NCBI RefSeq assembly: GCF_024519315.1
Contig: NZ_JANIIC010000058.1
Span: forward strand, 1-64,000
DNA length: 64,000 nt
Reading direction: 5' to 3'
From: Streptomyces malaysiensis subsp. samsunensis
Lineage (GTDB): Bacteria; Actinomycetota; Actinomycetes; Streptomycetales; Streptomycetaceae
The notes under the pieces were generated by a model, which did not search any database, was not told the origin of the DNA, and saw only the letters and a list, made by a program, of their open reading frames with translations. The translations under genes and the position numbers were made by a program. Positions 28,592 through 36,323 of this stretch are shown piece by piece. Position 1 is the first letter of the stretch. Every line of letters begins with the position of its first letter.

Positions 28592-29593
28592 ATGCGCCGC
28601 AGAGCAAGCCTGGTGCTGCTGGCCTTCGCCGTCTTCTTCGCCGCCCTCGCGCCGCTGCTGCGCTGGTACGCCTATCCCCGGCTGGCCAAGATCCCGCCCA
28701 GCGAGTACCAGACGGCGGTCCTGGAGGCCAGTCCGGCCACCCTGATCGACTACGGCACCATGAAGCCCCGCACCGTCCCCAAGGTCAGCATCGTGCAGAC
28801 CCTGCGCGGCAATGTGCCCGCCGCCGAGAAGGTCGGGAAGGAGACCGGGCGCGATGTCGTTGTCTGGGACGCCCTGTCCTATGTGGCCGGGCCCGACGGC
28901 AAGATGGTCTCCAAGATCCCCGAGCGCTATGTCTTCGACGCGCACTCACAGGACCCGGTGCACGCGGGCGGGGAACATGTCGACGGGGACGCGGTGCGCC
29001 GCGACGGCATCGAGTACAAATGGCCGTTCCTCACCGAGAAGCGCGACTACCGCTACTTCGACGCCCAGACCCGCACCTCCGCCCCCATCCACTACAAGGG
29101 CACTCAGAACTTCCGCGGCCTGGAGGTCTACTACTTCGAGCAGACGATCCCCTGGACGAAGGTGAAGCTGCCGAAGACCATGCCGGTCGAGGGCATCACC
29201 CCCGAGACCGTCCGCAAGGCCGGCACCACCCGCTGGTACAGCACCAAGCGGATGTTCTGGGTCGAGCCCACCACGGGCGCCCCGGTCAACGGGCAGGAGA
29301 TCCACAAGGAGGAGCTGCGCGGCGGCACGCTGCTGGGCGACCGCGACCGGGTGACGGTCTTCGCCGGCCATGTGAAGATGCGCGAGGACTACATCCGGCA
29401 CACGGTGGACCTGGTGAAGTCGCAGCGTCAGCTGGTCCTGCTGCTCACCGCCTATCTGCCGTGGGCGTTCCTGATCCTCGGGATGGGCCTGCTCGCCCTC
29501 GCGCTGCTGCTGGAGGCCCGCGGCCGCGCGGCGCGCCCGCCGTCGGCCCCCGCGGTGCCGACCGCGTTGTCAGTGGCGGGCCGTAGCGTATGA
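28592..29593 (+). CDS. DUF3068 (PorA-family-like) membrane protein
   Basis: A 333-residue protein with one transmembrane helix at each end (MRRRASLVLLAFAVFFAALAPLL and LVLLLTAYLPWAFLILGMGLLALALLL) and a large extracytoplasmic domain between them. The domain matches DUF3068: ATLIDYGTMKPRT, VVVWDALSYV, RYVFDAHSQDPVHAGGEHVDGDAVRRDGIEYKWPFLTEKRDYRYFD, and FEQTIPWTKVKLP, MFWVEPTTGAPVNGQEIHKEEL. GAGGGAGGGA precedes the ATG. The family is annotated as PorA-like in actinobacteria, but these proteins are far larger than the corynebacterial porin peptides, and the biochemical role is unknown. It follows the 44-residue peptide gene and precedes, with its stop, the promoter of the next gene. Confidence 0.85.
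   Translation: MRRRASLVLLAFAVFFAALAPLLRWYAYPRLAKIPPSEYQTAVLEASPATLIDYGTMKPRTVPKVSIVQTLRGNVPAAEKVGKETGRDVVVWDALSYVAGPDGKMVSKIPERYVFDAHSQDPVHAGGEHVDGDAVRRDGIEYKWPFLTEKRDYRYFDAQTRTSAPIHYKGTQNFRGLEVYYFEQTIPWTKVKLPKTMPVEGITPETVRKAGTTRWYSTKRMFWVEPTTGAPVNGQEIHKEELRGGTLLGDRDRVTVFAGHVKMREDYIRHTVDLVKSQRQLVLLLTAYLPWAFLILGMGLLALALLLEARGRAARPPSAPAVPTALSVAGRSV
29584..29589 (+). promoter_or_regulatory. -10 box for a leaderless message
   Basis: TAGCGT ends six bases before the ATG at 29596, inside the last codons of the DUF3068 gene. Confidence 0.5.
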
Positions 29594-29595
29594 CC

Positions 29596-30216
29596 ATGCC
29601 AGTGAACAGCTGCGTCCCCGGTCCCGAACTCGTCGGCCACATCGTCGAATTGGCGCGCCTGGAATGGACCTCGGGCGCCACGGCGGCCGCCGCCGAGCGC
29701 TTCGGCTGGGTGCCCGACGGCTCCCGCACGTCCTCGTACGCCACCACCACCGGGCACCACGTCCTCCCGGAGTGGTTCGGCGGGCCCGGCGACGCGGACA
29801 CCGAATGCATGATCCCGTTCTGCTACTACTACGAACCGGACGACTTCGACGCGGAGTTGCAGGCCGACGGGCTCAGCGGCAATGTCGACTGGCTCGCCGG
29901 GTACTACTCCGGCGAGCCCGGCTGGGTCTTCGACCGCGAGGCCGGTCGCTCCGCCTTCGACGGCCGGTGGCGCGCCGCGGTGGACGCCTTCGGCGAGCGC
30001 CTGGGCGAGCCGGAGACCGTGGTGCGGGACGAGAAGGGCGACCACCCGTGGAACTACGCGGCGTGGCGCTGCGGCGGCAATGCGGTGGTGGTCGGCCAGT
30101 GCGTCGACAACGGCTCGTATATGACCTTTGAGCAGGCGCTCATATGGGTCGGACCGCAGCCGTCGGACGAGCCGTTCCCGACGGGGGAGCAGTTCGCCCT
30201 GAGGCTGGAGTGCTGA
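29596..30216 (+). CDS. hypothetical protein, soluble
   Basis: A 206-residue acidic protein without signal or membrane segment. I do not recognise a family. The sequence is rich in Trp, Tyr and Gly (GNVDWLAGYYSGEPGWVFD, DHPWNYAAWRCGGNAVVVGQCVDNGSYMTFEQALIWVG), suggesting a compact beta-rich fold; five cysteines are scattered. An ATG two codons upstream overlaps the DUF3068 stop, but TAGCGT six bases before the second ATG makes the leaderless start at 29596 more likely. It lies directly before the Fic-like toxin-antitoxin pair but has its own stop 95 bp earlier. Confidence 0.7.
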   Translation: MPVNSCVPGPELVGHIVELARLEWTSGATAAAAERFGWVPDGSRTSSYATTTGHHVLPEWFGGPGDADTECMIPFCYYYEPDDFDAELQADGLSGNVDWLAGYYSGEPGWVFDREAGRSAFDGRWRAAVDAFGERLGEPETVVRDEKGDHPWNYAAWRCGGNAVVVGQCVDNGSYMTFEQALIWVGPQPSDEPFPTGEQFALRLEC

Positions 30217-30298
30217 GCGGCACCGCCGTCGCGTCAACCTCCGTCCCACGATTCGCTCGTGGTGGTCAAGCCGGTAGTGATCAGCGTGAGGGCGTGGC

Positions 30299-30304
30299 TA
30301 CCAT
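30299..30304 (+). promoter_or_regulatory. -10 box for the leaderless antitoxin message
   Basis: TACCAT ends seven bases before the antitoxin ATG, with no Shine-Dalgarno between. Confidence 0.5.
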
Positions 30305-30311
30305 TCCGCCC

Positions 30312-30530
30312 ATGCCTGGCATCACGATTGAGTTCACCGAGCAGGAGCTGGCCGAGCTGCGTGCCGAGGCGAGGGAGAAGGGCGTCGCGATCAAGCGGCT
30401 GGCGCACGACATACTGACCGAGGACGTGGTGCGGCGGCGTCAGAAGCAGCGCTTCGTCGAGGGCGCTGTGAAGTTCGCCCTGGAGTACAAGGCTGAGTTC
30501 GAGCGGGAGTTCCCGCACGGCATGCGGTGA
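30312..30530 (+). CDS. antitoxin of a Fic/Doc-like toxin-antitoxin pair
   Basis: A 72-residue basic-acidic helical protein. It starts with one strand, MPGITIEFTEQELAELRAEAREKGVAIKRLAHDIL, the layout of ribbon-helix-helix antitoxins (strand for operator DNA, then two helices). The C-terminal half VVRRRQKQRFVEGAVKFALEYKAEFEREFPHG would be the toxin-binding tail. The following gene begins inside its stop codon (GTGA), the classic arrangement of toxin-antitoxin operons. From memory, Streptomyces genomes often carry this pair annotated as fic family toxin-antitoxin system. It probably represses its own promoter. Confidence 0.72.
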   Translation: MPGITIEFTEQELAELRAEAREKGVAIKRLAHDILTEDVVRRRQKQRFVEGAVKFALEYKAEFEREFPHGMR

Positions 30531-30904
30531 TCCTGTACGTCGATGCCGGCTGGGTGCTGAACGTCCAGGTCGAGGTCTCCCCGGTGAACACCCCGGTCCG
30601 CGACTGGGGTGCCCTGCACTGCATGACCGAACGCCACCGCTATGAGCGATTCGCGGGCGAGCCCTATTACGAGGAGGCCGCCGCCCGCGCCGCGACCTTT
30701 CTGCACACCTCACTGATTCTCGAGCCGTTCTCCGACTACAACGCCACGATTGGCGCGGCCTGCGCGCAGATGTACATAGAGGAGTCCGGAGAGCCGATCA
30801 CGCCCCCGCCGGGCGGCATGGTCAAACTGATCCGCGACATACGCGAGATCACCGGCTTCCGCCTAGGCGAGACCGCCCGCCGACTACGCGCCTGGGCCGA
30901 TTGA
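30527..30904 (+). CDS. Fic/Doc-like toxin with degenerate catalytic motif
   Basis: A 125-residue protein, the size of the phage P1 Doc toxin. The N-terminus ILYVDAGWVLNVQVEV and the later helix layout fit a short Fic fold. The expected catalytic loop HxFx(D/E)xNKR is replaced by LEPFSDYNATIGAACAQMYIEESG: Phe, the acidic residue and Asn remain, but His is Glu and the NKR basic residues are gone. Fic AMP transfer or Doc-type kinase activity therefore cannot use the normal base. It may act differently or be a binding protein. Translation is coupled to the antitoxin. A repeat-rich non-coding region follows. Confidence 0.65.
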   Translation: MILYVDAGWVLNVQVEVSPVNTPVRDWGALHCMTERHRYERFAGEPYYEEAAARAATFLHTSLILEPFSDYNATIGAACAQMYIEESGEPITPPPGGMVKLIRDIREITGFRLGETARRLRAWAD

Positions 30905-30916
30905 CCCACGGCAGAG

Positions 30917-30970
30917 CCGATTGCCGCCATGCGACGGATTGCCGCCATGCGACGGATTGCCGCCATGCGG
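30917..30970. repeat. 18-bp tandem repeat after the toxin gene
   Basis: Three units of CGGATTGCCGCCATGCGA (first and last with one change) lie head to tail starting 13 bases after the toxin stop. They lead into the larger 17-bp array. Confidence 0.9.
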
Positions 30971-31013
30971 CCGACCGAACGGTGTGGCCTGCTGCGGTAC
31001 GCGTTCCGATGTG

Positions 31014-31530
31014 CGTCGCGGCCGACTGGGTGGTGTGGCTGGCTGGCTGGGTGGGTGGCATGGCCCGCTGGGCGGTGTTGGCTGGCTGGGTGGCGTGGCT
31101 CACCGTGCGGTGTGCCCAATGGGCGTCGCGCCCGAGTGAGCAGCTGGCTGACTGAGCGGTGTTGGCTGGCTGGGTGGCGTGGTTCACCGCGCGGTGTGGC
31201 CAATGGGCGTCGCGCCCGACTGAGCGTCGTGGCTGACTGGGCGTCGTGGTTCACCGCGCGTCGTGGCCGACCGAATGGCGCGTCTCACTGCGTCACGCAT
31301 CCCGATGAGCGTCGTGGCCGACTGAGCGGCGTGGCTCTCTGAGCGTCCCGGTCCACTGAGCGGTGTGGGCGACTACGCGTCGCGGCTTGCTGAGCGGCCC
31401 GAGCCACTGCGTCACGCGTCCCACTGCACGGCGTGCCCGACTGAGCGACGAGTTTCACTGCTGGGGCGTCCCACTGCGCGGCGTGGCCCATTGCGCGGTG
31501 CGGCCCGCCGAGCGGCCCGAGCGGTTTGCG
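31014..31530. repeat. degenerate 17-bp minisatellite, about 30 units
   Basis: The DNA can be cut into about 30 consecutive units related to CGTCGTGGCCGACTGAG. Thirteen units in a row from 31242 to 31462, and two before them from 31208, are exactly 17 bases long; a few elsewhere are 16, 18 or 21. Upstream there is a higher-order repeat: five units totalling 84 bp (31073-31156) recur at 31157-31241. Because 17 is not a multiple of 3, no frame is kept and reading frames here are chance. The rest of the gap to 31672 shows nothing recognisable. Confidence 0.88.
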
Positions 31531-31672
31531 GAAGTCGCCGCGGTTTCGAAAGGTGAGGCGTCCCGAGGGGGCGCGGAGCTGCGTCGACGTGCGCCTCCGT
31601 CGCGTGGGCGCAACCGGTCACGACGGTGCCGCAGATGATCGACGGCAGGTCGGGGCACCTCCAGCGGAGCGC

Positions 31673-34600
31673 TTAGCGGCCGCGGCGGGTGTTGGTCCGC
31701 CGGGTCGGCTCGGCCGTCGTCGGGTCCTCCGGCCATGGATGCTTGGGATAGCGGCCGCGCAGTTCGGCCCGCACCGAGCGGTAGCCGTCCTTCCAGAACG
31801 ACGCCAGATCGGCGGTGACCGCGGCCGGACGGCCCGCCGGGGACAGCAGATGCACCAGCAGCGGCACCCGCCCGCCCGCGATCCGGGGCGCCTCCTGCCA
31901 GCCGAACAGCTCCTGGAGCTTCACCGCCAGCACGGGCCGGTCCGCGCCGTAGTCCAGCCGCACCCGCGAACCGCTCGGCACCTCGATCCGCTCCGGCGCC
32001 AGCTCCTCGAACCGCGCGGCTTCGCCCGTGGCCCACGGCAGCAGCCGGGCCAGTGCCTGCCCGGCGTCCACCCGCCCCAGATCGGCCCGCCCGCGGGCCC
32101 GCGCCAGCTCCGACCCGAGCCACTCGTCCGCGCGGTCCAGCAGCGCCGCGTCCGAGACGTCCGGCCAGGCCCCGCCCAGCTCCCGGTGGAGAAACGCCAT
32201 CCGCTGCCGGACCGCCGTGGCCTGCGCCGACCAGCGCAGCAGCCCCGTCCCCTCGCGGCGCAGCCCCTCCAGCAACGCCCGCCGCACCTGCTCCGGATCG
32301 GGGTCGGTCAGCGGCCGGGAGACCAGCTCGATCGCGCCGAGCCGGGCCACTTGGTGCGCCAAGACGTCCCCGTCGGCCCAACGCACCTCCTCACCTTCCG
32401 AGGCCAGTGCCGCGGCCGCCGCCCGGGCGGTGCCCTCGTCGGTCACCGCCGCGAGCCGCACCCGCGCCGACGCGGCGGCCACCGGCCGGTCCGCGACGGC
32501 CACCGCGAGCCATGGCGCCCCGCCCAGCCGCGAGCCGTCGGCCAACTCCGCGCCGGTCCCGGCGGCCATGAGATACGCCCGCTCGCCGCGCCGCCGGGCC
32601 ACCCGTTCCGGAAACGCCAACGCGGCCATCAGCCCGGCCACGGCATCGTCGCCGTGCGGACCGCCACTGCCGCGTGCCGGAAGGCTGTCGCCGCCGTGCG
32701 GACCGCCGCCGCGTGCCGGACCGTTGTCGCCGTCGTGTGGGCCGTCTCCGCCGCGCGCCGGACCATCGCCGCCGCGTAGATCGCTGCCTCGTGTCGGAAG
32801 GTTGTCGCCGCCGCGAGGGCCGTCTCCGCGGCGTGCCGGACCACCGCCGCCGCGTGGATCTCCGCCGCGCCCCGGGCCGTCACCACCGCGTGACGGGCCG
32901 CCACTGCCATGTGCCGGGCCGTCTCCGCGTAGATCGCTGCCGCGCCCTGGACCGTCTCCGCGGCGCGCCGGACCGCCACCGCTGTGTGCCGGATCATCGC
33001 CTCCGCGTCCCGGACCGTCTCCGCCGCGCGCCGGGCCGTCTTCGCCGCGCCTCGGACCGTCTCCGCGGCGCGCCGGACCGTCTCCGCCGCGTAGGTCGCC
33101 GCTGCGTCCCGGACCGCCACCGCCGCGCGCCGGACCGTTTTCGCCGCGCCCCAGGCAGTCTTCGCCGCGCGCCGGACCGTCTCCGCCGCGTAGGTCGCCT
33201 CCGCGCCCCAGGCCGTCTCCGCCGCGCCCCGGGCCGTCTCCACCGCGTAGGTCGCCTCCGCGTCCCGGACCGCCACCGCCGCGCGCCGAGCCGTCCTCGC
33301 CCCGTCCCGGGCCGTCGCCGCCCCGGGCGCTGTCCGGCCGGGCGCTTGCCTCGGGGGTCAGGGCGCGTTCGAGTCGGCGGGCCTCTTGGCGCCAGCGGGT
33401 GGCGTAGGGGTCTCCGCCGTGGCGGGCGGTGCGCCAGGCGGCGGTCAGGTCGTCGCCGTACTCTCTCGGGGGCTCCTCGCTCAGCAGGGCCACCACCTCG
33501 GCCGCCCGGCGTGCGCCGACCTCCTTCGCGCCGTCGACGAGCGCCCGCGCGAGGCGGGGGTGGAGGCCGAGGCGGGCCATCCGGGTGCCGCGTTCGGTGG
33601 CCCTTCCGGCGGTGTCCACGGCGCCGATCGCGGTCAGCGTCTCGCGTGCGGCCGTCATCGCCCCGGCGGGCGGCGGATCGAGCAGGGCCAGCCCCGAGGC
33701 GTCCGGATCGCCCCAGCACGCCGTCTGGAGCGCGAAGGCCGTAAGGTCCGCACCGGCGATCTCCGGGGACGGGAAACGCGGCAGCCGGGCGTCCTCCGCC
33801 TCCGGCCAGCAGCGGTAGACCACCCCGGGTGCCTCGCGCCCCGCACGGCCCGCGCGCTGCCGGGCGGCGGCCCGCGACGCCCTTACGGTCGTCAGCGCGC
33901 TCAGCCCGCGTGCGTGGTCCATCCGGGGCTCACGGGCCAGCCCGCAGTCCACGACGATCCGCACGCCCGGCACGGTCAGGCTCGACTCGGCGACCGAGGT
34001 GGCCAGCACCACCCGCCGCCGTCCGCCGTCCGCGCCCGAGAGCACCGCCTCCTGGACGGCGGCGGGCGCCCGCCCGTGCACCTGTAGGACCTCCGTCCCG
34101 TCGAGCCCGCCCAGCTTCCCGGCCACCCGGGCGATCTCCCCGACGCCCGGCAGGAAGCACAGCACATCGCCCTCCCGCTCGCGCAGCGCCCGCCGTACGA
34201 CGGCTGCGACATGGTCGAGGAGGGCCGGGTCCACCCGCATCCCGTGCGGCGGCCTTACGGGGCGCTCGGGCGGCGCCCACACCACCTCCACCGGATGGGA
34301 CACACCCGGCGCCGAGACGACCGGCGCGGGCTTCCCGGGGCGGCCGTCCCCGCACTCGGAACCGCTGCCGTCCGTCCCGCCGTCGCCGAGCAGCCGTGCC
34401 CAGCCTTCCGCGTCCGTGGTCGCCGAGGTGGCGATGAGCCACAGATCGGGGCGCAGGGCGGCACGGACGTCCAGCAGGAAGGCGGCGGCCGTGTCCGCGT
34501 CCAGATGGCGCTCATGGCATTCGTCGAGAACGACCACATCGACGCCGGCCAGTTCCTGATCGCGTTGCAGCCGCTGCAACAGCACTCCGGTGGTGACCAC

Positions 34601-35047
34601 CTCGACCACGGTCCCGCGGCCGGCCTGGCGCTCCCCGCGCACGGTGAAGCCGACCTTTCCGCCCGGCCGCTCGCCCAGCAGCCATGCCATCCGGCGCGCG
34701 GCGGCCCGTGCCGCGATCCGCCGCGGCTCGGCGACCAGCACCCGCCGCACCGGGCCGCCGCCCACCAGCCCGGCCAGCACCAGCGGCACCAGCGTCGTCT
34801 TACCGGTCCCCGGGGGCGCGCACAGCACGGCCACCCCGCGGTCGTCGAGCGCGCGCAGCAACTCCGGCACGGCTTCGCGTACCGGAAGGCGGTCGAGGGC
34901 CTCGGCGCGCGGGTCCGTGGAAATGGTCAACGCCTCCGTCTCGGTTCCGTTCAGTCCGGCAGTCCCGCGGTCCGGCAGTCCCGCAGTGCCGCTGTCCGCG
35001 GTTCGGCAGTGCCGCTGGCCCGCTCGTCCGTTCAGTCCCGTTCGCAT
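31673..35047 (-). CDS. hrpB: ATP-dependent RNA helicase HrpB with RGG-type repeat insert
   Basis: A DExH-box helicase of 1124 residues if read from the ATG at 35047. Motifs: CAPPGTGKTTLVPL (I), EPRRIAARAAARRMA, the DECH box VVLDECHERHLDAD (II), ATSATTDAEGWARLL (III), VVLATSVAESSLTVPGVRIVVDCGLAR, and QRAGRAGREAPGVVYRCW (VI). A helicase-associated domain follows, then about 227 residues of RGG-like heptads (about 572-799), then an intact HrpB C-terminal domain ending YPKHPWPEDP. E. coli HrpB is about 810-825 residues, so the repeat explains most of the extra length. The start is uncertain: the ATG overlaps the methyltransferase stop but has no ribosome site, whereas GGAGG lies eight bases before an ATT at 34924. 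Role: probably RNA remodelling. Confidence 0.92.
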   Translation of the reverse strand: MRTGLNGRAGQRHCRTADSGTAGLPDRGTAGLNGTETEALTISTDPRAEALDRLPVREAVPELLRALDDRGVAVLCAPPGTGKTTLVPLVLAGLVGGGPVRRVLVAEPRRIAARAAARRMAWLLGERPGGKVGFTVRGERQAGRGTVVEVVTTGVLLQRLQRDQELAGVDVVVLDECHERHLDADTAAAFLLDVRAALRPDLWLIATSATTDAEGWARLLGDGGTDGSGSECGDGRPGKPAPVVSAPGVSHPVEVVWAPPERPVRPPHGMRVDPALLDHVAAVVRRALREREGDVLCFLPGVGEIARVAGKLGGLDGTEVLQVHGRAPAAVQEAVLSGADGGRRRVVLATSVAESSLTVPGVRIVVDCGLAREPRMDHARGLSALTTVRASRAAARQRAGRAGREAPGVVYRCWPEAEDARLPRFPSPEIAGADLTAFALQTACWGDPDASGLALLDPPPAGAMTAARETLTAIGAVDTAGRATERGTRMARLGLHPRLARALVDGAKEVGARRAAEVVALLSEEPPREYGDDLTAAWRTARHGGDPYATRWRQEARRLERALTPEASARPDSARGGDGPGRGEDGSARGGGGPGRGGDLRGGDGPGRGGDGLGRGGDLRGGDGPARGEDCLGRGENGPARGGGGPGRSGDLRGGDGPARRGDGPRRGEDGPARGGDGPGRGGDDPAHSGGGPARRGDGPGRGSDLRGDGPAHGSGGPSRGGDGPGRGGDPRGGGGPARRGDGPRGGDNLPTRGSDLRGGDGPARGGDGPHDGDNGPARGGGPHGGDSLPARGSGGPHGDDAVAGLMAALAFPERVARRRGERAYLMAAGTGAELADGSRLGGAPWLAVAVADRPVAAASARVRLAAVTDEGTARAAAAALASEGEEVRWADGDVLAHQVARLGAIELVSRPLTDPDPEQVRRALLEGLRREGTGLLRWSAQATAVRQRMAFLHRELGGAWPDVSDAALLDRADEWLGSELARARGRADLGRVDAGQALARLLPWATGEAARFEELAPERIEVPSGSRVRLDYGADRPVLAVKLQELFGWQEAPRIAGGRVPLLVHLLSPAGRPAAVTADLASFWKDGYRSVRAELRGRYPKHPWPEDPTTAEPTRRTNTRRGR
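32650..33330 (-). repeat. coding 21-bp repeat encoding RGGDGPx heptads in hrpB
   Basis: On the coding strand the units encode about 32 copies of a 6- or 7-residue repeat such as RGGDGPA, RGEDGPA, RRGDGPG and the short form RGGDLR. The reading frame is kept throughout, unlike the non-coding 17-bp array 1.1 kb away. Units have diverged, which suggests age and selection on composition. Confidence 0.9.
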
Positions 35048-35955
35048 ACGAAGATCGCCGTGCCCGGGATGAGGTTCCCCCGCACGGGGGACCAGCCGCC
35101 CCACTCCTGGTGGTTCCACGCGGGCCATTCCGGTTCGACCAGGTCGACCAGTCGGAAGCCCCCGGCCACCACGTCCCGCACCCGGTCGCCCAGCGTCCGG
35201 TGGTGCTCCACATAGACGGCCCGGCCCGACTCGTCCTGCTCCACATAGGGCGTGCGGTCGAAGTAGGAGGCGGAGATGGACAGCCCCTCGGGCCCGGGTT
35301 CGTCGGGGAAGGCCCAGCGGATCGGATGCGTCACCGAGAAGACCCATCGCCCGCCCGGCCGCAGCACCCGGCGCACCTCACGCATCACCCGCACGGGCTC
35401 GGCCACGAACGGCACCGCCCCGTACGCCGAGCACGCGAGGTCGAACGAGCCGTCCCGGAAGGGCAGGGCCGTGGCGTCGGCCTGCACCAGCGCGACCCCG
35501 GCCGCGTCGCCGCCCCCCGAAGCCCGGAGGCCGGCCACGTCAGCAGCCCCCGAGGCCCCCGAGGCCCCGGACGCGGCGGCCGCGGCCGCCGCCGCGTCGA
35601 TCCGCCGCGCGTGCCGCAACTGCCGGTGTGAGAGGTCCAGCGCCACCGGCCGCGCCCCCTGGGCGGCCAGCCAGCGGGCGCACTGCGCGGCGCCCGCGCC
35701 CACCTCCAGCACATCGCGCCCCTTGAGCGCCTCCACCGGGCCCAGCAGCCCGGCCTCCGCCTCGTCCAGCCCTTCCGGGCCCCATATGAACCGGTCGTCG
35801 CCCAGGAAGGCGCCGTGCTCCTCCTGGTACTCGTCCGCGTTGCGGTCCCACCATCCCCGGCTGGCCCGGCTGCTCTCCGCCTCGTCGGCTGTCCGGCGGG
35901 TGGCCGTCGGCTCGGTGTCCTCCCCGGGGGTGCCGGGCTCGTGTTCTTGGACCAT
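35032..35955 (-). CDS. class I SAM-dependent methyltransferase
   Basis: A 307-residue cytoplasmic methyltransferase. Motif I is VLEVGAGAAQCARWLAAQGARPVALDLS, followed by QADATALPFRDGSFDLACSAYGAVPFV and the Methyltransf_11 segment MREVRRVLRPGGRWVFSVTHPIRWAFPDEPG. An Ala/Gly/Ser-rich insert of about 30 residues (AAAAAAAASGASGASGAA) sits between motif I and the acidic loop. The C-terminus WPAWNHQEWGGWSPVRGNLIPGTAIFVCERD is conserved in Streptomyces homologues as I remember them. The ATG at 35955 (MVQEHEPGTPG) is chosen because the longer upstream frame runs into the rpsA promoter region. Its end overlaps the first possible start of hrpB by 16 bases. Substrate unknown. Confidence 0.88.
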   Translation of the reverse strand: MVQEHEPGTPGEDTEPTATRRTADEAESSRASRGWWDRNADEYQEEHGAFLGDDRFIWGPEGLDEAEAGLLGPVEALKGRDVLEVGAGAAQCARWLAAQGARPVALDLSHRQLRHARRIDAAAAAAAASGASGASGAADVAGLRASGGGDAAGVALVQADATALPFRDGSFDLACSAYGAVPFVAEPVRVMREVRRVLRPGGRWVFSVTHPIRWAFPDEPGPEGLSISASYFDRTPYVEQDESGRAVYVEHHRTLGDRVRDVVAGGFRLVDLVEPEWPAWNHQEWGGWSPVRGNLIPGTAIFVCERD

Positions 35956-36080
35956 CGCGCGCGTCGTCGTACTCTCTGTATCGACCTGTGGCTGCGGGGC
36001 GCGGTGAGAGCCGCGTCGCAGTACGGACCATGCAATTTGCCGGGTTCGGGGAGTTAATCCCCGCGTGTGCTCTTCGTGCA

Positions 36081-36109
36081 TTGACCATGCCCGGCTGCCC
36101 CCGTATGCT
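36081..36109 (+). promoter_or_regulatory. sigma-HrdB-type promoter of rpsA
   Basis: TTGACC (36081-36086) and TATGCT (36104-36109) are separated by exactly 17 bp, close to the vegetative consensus. Transcription would begin near 36116, giving a leader of about 208 bases before the rpsA ATG. Confidence 0.8.
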
Positions 36110-36266
36110 ACAAGTTGCGCTGCGGGCCTGTGCGCCTCGGACGGAGCAGGCCGCACTCGCATCTGTTGTATGTCCCCTCGGTTGTCGAGGTGCTTGGGCT
36201 TTTCGATCCCTCGAAATCGGAAAGTTTCGGTGCCTCCAAGGCTGTCCGGCTTCGGCAGTGCGATAA

Positions 36267-36320
36267 GGGCTCCCGGCGTAGCAGTACCTACGACTTCATG
36301 TCCGTACCGGAGCCCTTTTC
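36267..36320 (+). promoter_or_regulatory. leader hairpin that buries the rpsA Shine-Dalgarno
   Basis: GGGCTCC (36267-36273) pairs with GGAGCCC (36309-36315), extended by GG/CC past one bulged C; an inner hairpin CGTAG/CTACG lies between. The only good ribosome site, GGAG at 36309-36312, is inside the right arm, 11 bases before the ATG. TTTTCC follows the stem, so it also resembles an intrinsic terminator. The arrangement suggests control of S1 synthesis at the leader. Confidence 0.6.
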
Positions 36321-36323
36321 CAC

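Noticed and set aside
30917..31530. CRISPR array
   Set aside because: Units are contiguous without spacers and there are no cas genes.
30905..31670. Several short reading frames in the 17-bp repeat region (for example 30929-31342 and 31455-31672)
   Set aside because: Unit length is not a multiple of three, composition follows the repeat rather than a protein, and no ribosome sites are present.
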